DNA of 62,579 nt. Origin: Corallochytrium limacisporum. Taxonomy: Eukaryota; Opisthokonta. Positions 21,985 to 30,380 of the stretch are shown one piece after another. The position numbers and the translations under genes are program-made. Numbering within the stretch: position 1 is the first letter of the stretch; each line of letters starts with the position of its first letter. The DNA is taken from NCBI GenBank assembly GCA_002811645.1, contig PDIP01000083.1, positions 90,606-153,184 of the forward strand. Reading direction: 5' to 3'. Under the pieces are notes generated by a model. It did no database searches, was not told where the DNA came from, and saw nothing but the letters and a program-made list of their open reading frames with translations.

Positions 21985-22689
21985 GTCTTGACCGACCGAG
22001 TTCCTTTCGTGTCGTCGTTGCTCACTGGGCAAAAGCGAGAATGCAAAATACCGGGAAGATTTTTCCCTTTCTTAAAAAGTTTCTCTCACTTTCTTTCTTC
22101 CTTGTCTGTCTCAGACGTTTTTCCCCTTTGTTCTCCAGCCGTCTGTTCTTTGAAACCCTTTTCTTTCCTTCTGTCCTTCCTTTTCTCTGGTTTTTAGTTT
22201 TCATTTGTTCGATAAACGTCGGTATTTTTCCTTCCTTTCTTTCCTTCCCCTCTCCGGGGGGAGAGAGAGAAAGGGAAGAAAGCCTTGGTTCAGTTGATTT
22301 TCGGGAGCTCTGACCTTTTCCTTACGGCCGTAGCTGTCAAAAGTGTGCGGCATATACCCCAAAGGTTTTCACTCTCTGCGAAAATTCAACGACACAACCC
22401 CGGGTCTCTTACCGACGGATTTCTCAGCAGTGAATTGGCTAACAAAAATTATCTGCCGCAAGAAAAAGATTTGTGTTTTAAGGTAAAAAAAAAGAAAACA
22501 AAGAAAATATTTGTGCCCATGAAAGATTTAAAAAGGCGCGGGGAAATGGGTGTCGGGTAAAAGTAGTGAAAAAGGGGGCCAAGCTTGGCTCATCAGCGAG
22601 GGTGTGAGATCACTTCTCTCGAAACACAAAATTTTCCGTTCTTTATGTATAGCAATCTTTTCGATTGGTGTTTGTCGCGAGCAATTCGT
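21985..22689. other. AT- and pyrimidine-rich spacer between tRNA genes
   Basis: Strongly T/C-rich on the + strand from about 22065 to 22255, then A-rich from about 22440 to 22520. No gene is recognised; open frames here are low-complexity products of the composition. Confidence 0.5.
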
Positions 22690-22761
22690 GGGACCGTGGT
22701 CTAGTGGTATGATTCTCGCTTTGGGTGCGAGAGGTCCCGGGTTCGATTCCCGGTGGTCCCC
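22690..22761 (+). tRNA. tRNA-Pro (anticodon TGG)
   Basis: A 72-base cloverleaf differing from the tRNA at 21882 at only a few positions. The acceptor is GGGACCG/TGGTCCC (one G-U pair) with discriminator C. The anticodon loop is TTTGGGT (anticodon TGG, reads CCA). The A box TGGTCTAGTGG and B box GGTTCGATTCC are intact, and there is no intron. A T4 run at 22797-22800 could terminate transcription. The flanks do not match those of the CGG gene, so the pair is not a recent block duplication. Confidence 0.97.
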
Positions 22762-23041
22762 ATTGCAGTGGCTGGCGGAGGAAGGAGATTTAGTTGTTTT
22801 GAGAGAGGAACAGAAGACAAGGGTTTTCTGTTCCCTTTTTTTTTTCTTTTTTTTTCGCGCTTTCCCCCTGTCCCTGCCTGCCGCTCGATATGTGATGATC
22901 ACCTCACATGGCACGCTCATGACTCACGCAATATGATTATTATAGCACCCATCTTCTACAGTACAAGGAATCAAATTATCTAAAGACATTTACTTTTCAG
23001 CGCAAATCAAATGAAAGGGATCAAAGGCTTTGGTTTGATGC

Positions 23042-25024
23042 TCAGTGCTTGATCAGGCATTCCTCGGATTCGGGAATGGCATAAGGGTCCCTTGTCCGAC
23101 GCCTAGTGGGTGGACTAACGCCATTGTGGTAATCCATCATGTCTTCCTCTTCATCGACCTCATCAATGATGTCCAAGGCACTCGTCTCAATGTCATCTAC
23201 GACCAGATCTCGGAAGATATACGCAAAGAGAGCAGAGAGCAGGAACATGAGACCGCTGAATAGGAAGAACACCACCGTCAGATTCTTCGGAGACATGAAT
23301 GGCGAGATCAGAATACCCAATGCGGAGCCTCCGGCTGACGTCAGCAGGAAAAGCGACATGACGATCGACTTCATGCTCGCAGGTGCCTGTGCGTAAGCAA
23401 ACTCAAGGGCGGTGACACTGGCAAAAATTTCGGATATGGCAATCAAAAAGTATGGTGGAATCTGCAGCCAGATGCTCACGCCATGCTGTCCTTCATGCAG
23501 GACGTAGGAATCGTTCCCAGTCCAGTGGCCACGCTTTGCGATGGCCCACTGCAAGAATCCGACATACACAAAGGCACCGGCACTAACCAGGAAGCCAAAC
23601 GACATGCGCGTAATGTGACTCATCCGGATGCCGCGCCGCTTTAGCCAGGGAAAGACAATGTAGTCAAAGAAAGGGATGAAGATGATAATCACCAGTGAAT
23701 CAACCAGGTTCAGCTGGTCGGCAGTCAGCCAACTGGGGCGGGCCATCCACTCACCCTGCGAAATGAAATTGCTCTGCATCTGATTGTAGAGCAACCAGTA
23801 GAACGGAAAGACGGCAAAGACCTTGGAGGCCTTCAGGGCGCGTTTCACGTCACTGACAATCTGGTAGTCGTGTTCTTCTGCAGCATGGTCGAGCCAGTGC
23901 CAGCTGGACTGGCTGTTGACAGAGTTCTGCGTGTCCTCGAGGAAGTATTCCATGCTCTCGTTGCGCTTAGTCCAGGCGGTTTTGACTACGGAAAAAGCCT
24001 CGCCGAGCAGGGATCCCGTGGGTTTGGGGATAATGTAGTGCTTATGTCCAAACCAGAAGATGGCCATGCCAATCGCGAAGAAGCTGCCTGGGGCGGCGAA
24101 GGACGCCCAGTAGCTACTACCGTGCACAGCACCCGACTCCGGATCGGTCTTGTAAGGCCCGAAATGATGCAGATTTGGTGAAATGATCATGCCAACAACA
24201 GATCCAGCATTGATGCTGAAGTAGAACCAGCGGAACACCTTCTCGTAGTCGTCTGGGCTGGAATCCACTAACTGGTCTGCGACGAGGGTGCTCACATTGG
24301 ACTTGATGCCACCAGTGCCCAGGCCGATGAGAAACAGTGCAAGCACAAAGCCCCACTTGCTGAAGTAGTCCCAGCCACCAGCCTCATACGGGAAATCTTT
24401 GTACGCAATGGGCAGCGCACTGATGGTCAGGCATATCAATCCAATCATGTACGTGAATCCGAAAATGCTAATCGTTTTGAACTTGCCCAAGTAGGCATCG
24501 CTAATGTACCCGCCCAGAAGTGCAGTGAAGTACGCCCAGAATGTGAACATATTGTTGACCAGATTGGCGTTCGCGTTGGTAAATTCCAGCATTTCCAACA
24601 TGTACAGCATGAACACCAAAGTGGCTCCGTAGAAAGCAAGGCGCTCGCAGAATTCCACGACTAGGATGTAGATCGAAGCGACAGGTATGTTGCCGGTGCC
24701 GATTGTTGGCCGTGACCTCAACCATTCACCGTCAACTACTACAGCCTCACCGCTGATGCTGGCATTTTTGACACTACGCCGACTGCCCGACCCTACGCTC
24801 ACGTCGCTGAGACTGGCCGCACTGGCCGTCTTTAAAATGCCAGCTGCGGGTGAGGCGCGCCCGGAGTTCGGAGTATGCGGCCGAAACGGCCGCGCTGCCG
24901 ACGACGATGCACCTCCGTGCTCCGGTGGCGGCAGCAGCCCTCTCTGCTCATCTTCTATATCGTATTCATAGTACGCCGGATTATTGTCGGCGTCGCTCAT
25001 TCGATGTCCCCGACCGGACGACAT
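23042..25024 (-). CDS. POT/PTR2 family proton-coupled oligopeptide transporter
   Basis: Membrane symporter of the POT (SLC15/PTR2) family, 660 residues, expected to import di- and tripeptides with protons. A charged N-terminal tail of about 105 residues precedes the helices. The first helix carries the proton-coupling ExxER motif (EFCER, 124-128). The family signature FYFSINAGSVVG and the preceding GTGGIKSNVS segment are clear, and about twelve hydrophobic helices follow. The loop beginning with LHHFGPYKTDPE and the long central cytoplasmic stretch are of the fungal PTR2 type rather than the bacterial type. The C-terminal tail is acidic (EEED). The start is the first ATG; a second ATG lies eight codons in. 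The substrate cannot be fixed from sequence. Confidence 0.95.
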   Translation of the reverse strand: MSSGRGHRMSDADNNPAYYEYDIEDEQRGLLPPPEHGGASSSAARPFRPHTPNSGRASPAAGILKTASAASLSDVSVGSGSRRSVKNASISGEAVVVDGEWLRSRPTIGTGNIPVASIYILVVEFCERLAFYGATLVFMLYMLEMLEFTNANANLVNNMFTFWAYFTALLGGYISDAYLGKFKTISIFGFTYMIGLICLTISALPIAYKDFPYEAGGWDYFSKWGFVLALFLIGLGTGGIKSNVSTLVADQLVDSSPDDYEKVFRWFYFSINAGSVVGMIISPNLHHFGPYKTDPESGAVHGSSYWASFAAPGSFFAIGMAIFWFGHKHYIIPKPTGSLLGEAFSVVKTAWTKRNESMEYFLEDTQNSVNSQSSWHWLDHAAEEHDYQIVSDVKRALKASKVFAVFPFYWLLYNQMQSNFISQGEWMARPSWLTADQLNLVDSLVIIIFIPFFDYIVFPWLKRRGIRMSHITRMSFGFLVSAGAFVYVGFLQWAIAKRGHWTGNDSYVLHEGQHGVSIWLQIPPYFLIAISEIFASVTALEFAYAQAPASMKSIVMSLFLLTSAGGSALGILISPFMSPKNLTVVFFLFSGLMFLLSALFAYIFRDLVVDDIETSALDIIDEVDEEEDMMDYHNGVSPPTRRRTRDPYAIPESEECLIKH

Positions 25025-25846
25025 TTCCAGTGAATCGCGTGTGTCTGGATAGGAAATGGTGACGAACTTTTCTCCAGCCGGTCTTATTTAGTAGTCAATA
25101 CGTGGATTGTCCTGTTCTTTACTTGTTGTTCATAAGGAAGAACAGTAGAGTCTTCGCTATTCCGGTTTCTTTATTCGCTGTTGTTTCTTCTCACAGGTAC
25201 ACTTCCTTTTCCTGGTAGCAAACTCCACTTGTTTACTACTGCCTAATGTGCGTGATCTAATGCACCCAAAGAACGACGTAAGCTGAATGTGGTCAAGCAG
25301 TAAGGGGGTTGGCTGATTTCTCAAGTACCCAATTTGGTCCACCGGTCGGCGAGAGAAGGAACACTAGCCGGGTCTCACCCTCTGTTTTCATTCCCCGCCT
25401 TCTCGAAACTCAAATGGGCCCTTTGCACCGCTGGCCGGCTGGTAGGGGGAGTTTGCCCCGGTTGTGACGGAGTCAGGGGGCCGGTGTCCCGTGGGAGGGC
25501 AAAATGGACTCCGATGTCTGTTTGCCAACAGAACGTGGGATTGGCCTCTGGGACGTGCATCGGTTTGTTACGCAGAAGTTCCGATAGGGCCGTCCCGTGG
25601 ATGTCTGGGCAACCATCGCTATATACTGATGATTTACATTCAATCAAGTCAATCACTTCACAAGATGAGGGACCTCACATGATGGAGAATAGAGGAAAAG
25701 GACTAGTAATGTGCTGTATACACTTTGATTTGGTAGATCGAACCCCGTAGGTGTCTACATGAGTAGAGACGATGTCCAGTTTGAAAATTTTGGGAAGAAG
25801 CATGTTGATGTCACTTGTGGTATCTCTGTTTTGCTCTGTGTTCGAT
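25025..25846. other. Intergenic region between POT transporter and coiled-coil gene
   Basis: It holds the POT gene's presumed promoter and the 3' flank of the coiled-coil gene. G-rich patches occur around 25430-25500, but no G or C run of eight or more. No gene or RNA is recognised. Confidence 0.45.
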
Positions 25847-28165
25847 TCAGAAGCCCACAGATGCCTCACGAACGTCATCGACGACAGACTTGAGCAGCAG
25901 TTCAGTGTACAGCTCATCCCGAATGCAACCCTCGAGCTCGGACAGGACTGTCCGCACAGCCTGGCCCTTGAAGCCGTTCAAGTGGGTCACCAGACTGTTC
26001 TCCAGGTTCAACAGGACCCGATTATCAAAGACCATATCGTCCTCGTCACCAATAGAGCGCAGGAGCTCGATCGCCAGTCGGGACAAGTAGGAATTCAGCT
26101 CGCTGGTCACGCGCTCCAAGCTAGACTGCTTGAGCACATCAGCGACGCAGGAGGCCACGAGGTCTGCAATCTTCCCTACGCGGGCGACGACAGCCTCATC
26201 GATGGCCTGTTTGATTACACGACCGCCCATGGGTGCAAGCATGAGGGTTCTCTCCTGCTCTTTCGCTAGGGCCCGGCGGCTTCTCTGCTCCTCTTCCTCC
26301 TCACTGTCCAGGACTTTCTTGACCAGCCGTTCCATTATCTGCAGACTGGCATGTTTGCCATCGTCACTGTGACTAATGGCGCAGAGACACCGCAGCATGT
26401 TCGAAACGTAGTCACTGTCTCCCTCATTTGCAGCAAGGAAGTAGCGCAACATGCCGCGGGACGTGGTGCTCATATTGGCAACGAGCTCCTCCAGAGTAGC
26501 AGGGTGCGGGGCCTTCCCGTGGGCGCGGCGTGGAGGCCGATCTTTCGGCGAAGGACTGCGGAAGGCCAGGCGTTGATATCCGCTAGAGGTCGTAGACTGG
26601 GGTCCACGACGCACCCCGGACTCCGGAGAAGGGCTTAGATTGCGCAGCATTTGCTGATACTTGGCCTCGTCAGTATCTCTGCCCATGTTCATGGCTGCAA
26701 GCATTTCTTGGACGGCAGCCATGTTCTTCATCTCCTCCTCCTGGCGGCGCAATTGTCGCATGACTGCTGGTGAGGCAGTAGGAGCACTCGGGGCCGAGGT
26801 GGTCCGAGGTGGTACTGGGGGCGCGTGGTTAGGTCGGGCACTTCGACCGCCTCTGTTCTGCACATTGTGTTGTTGCGCCACAGGCACGGGCCTCGCCGCG
26901 GCCTGTTGATCGGCCTCAGCAAGGAGCTTGGCCCGCAGGGACTCCAGGCGCTCCCGTTCCTTCAGTAGCTCAGCAATTTCTTCGTCCTGTGCTGCCAGCT
27001 CTGCGAGGGTCCGGGCACGGGCCGGAGACATGTTTGGTTGGCGACGAACAGGGGCCGGTGGACGAGGCGGAGAACGCATCGGTGGTGCGTTCTGGACAAC
27101 CTTGACCTGCTCTTCTTCGTCCTGAGCGGCCCCTGGCATCTGCTCGGTCTGCTCATTGAGCATATTCAGGACAGCCCTCATGGCATCCGCCTGGCTAACA
27201 TCACCTTTGCCCTCACCAAGGGCCCCTGCGCTCTCCAGACCCTTTTTGAGCACCAGAAGTTGCTGTTCCGCCTCCTTAAGCTGTGCATACAGTGCCTTCT
27301 GCTTCTCCAATTCCTCACGGAGGCGCACAAAGTCCGGGTTGTTCTCTAACATTTCCTCGGTCTCCATTCCGACAGCGGACTCTTCGTATTGTCCCTCTTC
27401 GACTTCACCTGGCTCTCCCTCATACATTTTCTCATCCTCCACAGCTACGGCCGGGACATCGTCGCTTTCTTGGGTCTCCATAGCTGGTTCAATGACCCGC
27501 TGAGCCATGGCCCGGTCCTCTTCCTGTAGCTTGACCAACTGATCCTCTAGAGTCCGCAGCTGCGCATGCTTTTCCTCCAGCTCAGCCAACTCACGTTTCT
27601 GTTCGTCGAGTTGCTCCTGTGCAGCACTTATGTTCTGCCTTGCAGTCGATTGCTGTCCGCCCTTGCCGGACTCCTCAGCCTGGATCTGGCGGACGACAGC
27701 ATCTAACTGGTCCATGTTCAGGCCATCGACCGCCTTCTCCATATCTGCCTCTGGCAGGCTCTGTAACTGGGACAACAGATCCAATCCCATCTGTCCCGCC
27801 ATCATCTGCCCCATCATCTGAGCAAGACCCTGACCAAGGAGCATCTCTTGCATACCTTCCGCACCGCCGCTGGCCTTGTTGGCTGCTGTGCGCAAACCCT
27901 CTAGCTGGGACCGTAGGTTCTGCAATTCCAGCAACTGGGCCTCGAGCTGGGCGACTTCCTCTCCCGAGATCTCTTCTACCGCTGAGCCGTCGTCTGCGGC
28001 ATTGTTGCCATTGGCGGCCGGGGCCTGACGTGTCGGGCTTTGGCCCTTGGGTAACGTTTCACCGGGCATCGGGGTGGCCAAAGGGCTCTTCTTGGGACTC
28101 GGTTGGTCCTGCTTAGCACTTTTGTTTGATGCTGGAGGGGTGCGAAGCTCTTCAATCACAGGCAT
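25847..28165 (-). CDS. Coiled-coil protein with helical C-terminal domain (possible PCM1-like)
   Basis: A 772-residue soluble protein. The open frame extends 22 codons further upstream but opens on GTG; the first ATG is at 28163-28165 (MPVIEELRTPP), which I take as the start. A disordered S/P/K-rich N-terminus is followed by heptad-like coiled coils at about 65-100, 180-225, 273-310, 391-420 and 470-495, separated by P/R-rich linkers. A well-packed alpha-helical C-terminal region spans about 550-772 without low complexity. The alternation of short coiled coils and linkers with a helical C-terminus recalls PCM1, the centriolar-satellite scaffold, and SSNA1 is encoded 13 kb away. I do not see a diagnostic motif, so the family assignment is a hypothesis. 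Confidence 0.8.
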   Translation of the reverse strand: MPVIEELRTPPASNKSAKQDQPSPKKSPLATPMPGETLPKGQSPTRQAPAANGNNAADDGSAVEEISGEEVAQLEAQLLELQNLRSQLEGLRTAANKASGGAEGMQEMLLGQGLAQMMGQMMAGQMGLDLLSQLQSLPEADMEKAVDGLNMDQLDAVVRQIQAEESGKGGQQSTARQNISAAQEQLDEQKRELAELEEKHAQLRTLEDQLVKLQEEDRAMAQRVIEPAMETQESDDVPAVAVEDEKMYEGEPGEVEEGQYEESAVGMETEEMLENNPDFVRLREELEKQKALYAQLKEAEQQLLVLKKGLESAGALGEGKGDVSQADAMRAVLNMLNEQTEQMPGAAQDEEEQVKVVQNAPPMRSPPRPPAPVRRQPNMSPARARTLAELAAQDEEIAELLKERERLESLRAKLLAEADQQAAARPVPVAQQHNVQNRGGRSARPNHAPPVPPRTTSAPSAPTASPAVMRQLRRQEEEMKNMAAVQEMLAAMNMGRDTDEAKYQQMLRNLSPSPESGVRRGPQSTTSSGYQRLAFRSPSPKDRPPRRAHGKAPHPATLEELVANMSTTSRGMLRYFLAANEGDSDYVSNMLRCLCAISHSDDGKHASLQIMERLVKKVLDSEEEEEQRSRRALAKEQERTLMLAPMGGRVIKQAIDEAVVARVGKIADLVASCVADVLKQSSLERVTSELNSYLSRLAIELLRSIGDEDDMVFDNRVLLNLENSLVTHLNGFKGQAVRTVLSELEGCIRDELYTELLLKSVVDDVREASVGF

Positions 28166-29118
28166 ACTCTTATCCAACCGCGACCCTTTCCAGACAAAAT
28201 CTTTTGAAAAAGGCTTGTGAATAGAATGCACAGCTTCCTATGTATGATCCTTGTCCTGCCCGCGACTGATTACACCAGACCACCTGCATCTAATGTACCT
28301 TGGCGATCTACTCAACAGGAACAATAAGCAGGAACGTGGAGAGTAACTAAGACCAGCGATCTTCGTCTAAGCAACAGCAAAGTCTCAAGCATCACATCAA
28401 AGACGGTACACGACGGTTAAAGCGCCAAGCACATCGGATCCTACCGGATGGCAGCAGCCAGGTCTTCAGTTCTCAGGCGGAGTGGCCGTGTTTGCTCTGG
28501 TGGCACAAGTCTCCCCAATGGCACTCGCACTTGGCCGGAACGAGGGGAGGTTTGGAGAGTGTGAGTGCACACAGTCTAAAACTGCTGGGCTTTTTCTTCA
28601 CCCCCAGAAAAGCCACATCACTAACAAACGCAGGCAGAACCCGTTCGGACCGAGAGCAACGGTATAGTTAAAGTATGAATTATAAGGGCACAACAGGCAT
28701 GCAACGCAAACCCCACCCTTTCTTCTGACGAGACAGACGGCAAGAACGCAGTAAACCGCGGGGCCGTAGCGGAGTGCCCGTCTGAACGGGGGGAGTCCCC
28801 CATAGGGGTTGGGTCCGTGTGCGGGACAACCCCCCCCCCCGCGGCTTCCCTTCCTCTCTTCCCCTTTCCCTAACACACGATATACAAGCGGCGCGAAAAA
28901 CTCATGTAAAGAAAACAGACTCGCGATTCTCTCCCAGGTGGGGAGGGGAGTGCTCTGAGGAGAAGGGCTCGCTCTTGATTCGAAAAGTGACATATTTGAC
29001 CGAGGTTTCCATAATTTGAAATATATTCAGAATCAAAATATATTTTATATGTAAAATGGCTGAGTAAAAAAGCCTACGTATTCAATATATTTCCCAGTGG
29101 TGAAACTATGACAATATT
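28166..29118. other. Intergenic region upstream of coiled-coil gene
   Basis: It contains an eleven-C run at 28830-28840, about 665 bp upstream of the coiled-coil start, inside a GC-rich block (28740-28860). The part next to 29118 is AT-rich, as expected for a 3' flank. No gene is recognised. Confidence 0.5.
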
Positions 29119-29721
29119 TCAAATGGATTTGAACTTGTACTGTGCTTGACGGAGGACTTCAATCGATGAAGTGAGTGAGTCCATCGTCCTCCTGCCCATC
29201 ACCATGAGTACGACAATGGAAATGGGCAGGATAGGCATCCACATGTTGATCCATTTCTTTTCCTCCAGTTCCATGATGATCTGGGCCCAGAATATGAAGA
29301 CCAGGCTGGCCAGCATGATGGACACGGCCTGGACCTGGGGCAGGCTGGTTGTGACCCGCCACTTCACGACAAAGCCGTCGATGAACATCAGCGATGCGAC
29401 CACGAAGCTCAGAGCCGTGCCCATATGTACTACTGCAATCAATTGGTGGTTTGTGTCCATCAATTCCTCGTGTATGCTCAGCTTGTGCCCAAAATAGTAC
29501 GCATGTAGGCCCATCAGGCCATACAGCAGAGCAAACAGATTGCAGAGCAACCAAAAAACTACACGGCCTATGGCGTTGCCCTTTTCGTTCTGTCGTTCAA
29601 GATCCTGAATGGTTTCTTCCTGTTCGTCTTCATCTAAGACAATATCCGCAACATCTGCATCTGTCAAGCCTTTGTTCAGGCGACGGCGCTGTTTCTGACT
29701 CACCTGGACTCCGAGACTCAT
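29119..29721 (-). CDS. Small four-helix membrane protein, family uncertain
   Basis: A 200-residue protein beginning at a good ATG. Residues 1-50 are charged (basic, then a DEDEQEE acidic patch) and probably cytosolic. Four hydrophobic segments follow, at about 53-77, 93-113, 128-150 and 158-176. They are connected by short loops, and a short basic tail ends KFKSI. There is no cleavable signal peptide. The layout (about 200 residues, four helices, acidic N-terminus) is reminiscent of TMEM128-like ER proteins, but I cannot confirm any family. The gene is divergent from NOL10, with 659 bp between starts, so the two could share a regulatory region. I give no function. Confidence 0.8.
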   Translation of the reverse strand: MSLGVQVSQKQRRRLNKGLTDADVADIVLDEDEQEETIQDLERQNEKGNAIGRVVFWLLCNLFALLYGLMGLHAYYFGHKLSIHEELMDTNHQLIAVVHMGTALSFVVASLMFIDGFVVKWRVTTSLPQVQAVSIMLASLVFIFWAQIIMELEEKKWINMWMPILPISIVVLMVMGRRTMDSLTSSIEVLRQAQYKFKSI

Positions 29722-30380
29722 GGTTTCACTTGGCCTCGAAGAGGCGGGTCTTGCTTTGCAGTATAATTCACGTCGTCATTCACACGCCTCTTCTTTATGC
29801 GCAAACTTTATGAACATTGTAATCGTCTATGGATGCCAACGAAGCTTGTGGACCAAACGCTTCAACCCAGCCTAAGTACCTCCGCGGGCAGTGTTTTGGC
29901 TTTTGCGCCTGCCTCGGGTCTCAGGCAGGGACGGTAGAAGTGATCCGTGGTCCGAGCGGGCAACGGCTTCTTGCCAACCCCCCCCCCCCCTTTTTTATCT
30001 TTCTTTCTAAACTTCGAGAGACCCGCGTGGAAATTTGAGGGAGCACCTCCTCCACCCCCCGGTGGGGAGGGCCCGGGGCCCCACCACCCTACACGCACAG
30101 GGACACACACGGGTGGGTCTCATGAGGGGAGCTCTGGAAGGAACTCCGTGCAGTGTGGGCAGACAATCAGCACTTCGTTAGTTTCCATTGGGTACTTGAC
30201 TGCGTGCAATTTTCATATTCATACAATTTTTTGTCAATACTAAGTAAAACAGATCATTTCTATCGGTGGAATGGGTGCGACGAAACAACGAAAACCATGT
30301 GAGGCTATGGGATTGTGTAGTTAAGCCCACGAAATATCGGCCAGAACATAGAATCCGAGACGAATTTGGCCAGGCAAACC
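29722..30380. promoter_or_regulatory. Divergent intergenic region (four-helix protein / NOL10)
   Basis: The only spacer here flanked by two divergent starts, so it should contain both promoters. It has a C13 run at 29978-29990, 257 bp from one start and 391 bp from the other, followed by a GC-rich block to about 30120. No TATA box is evident. The promoter role is inferred from gene orientation only. Confidence 0.4.

Noticed and set aside
25730-25750. Reverse-strand GGTTCGATCTA, possible tRNA T-arm
   Set aside because: Stem bases on either side do not pair and there is no A box upstream.
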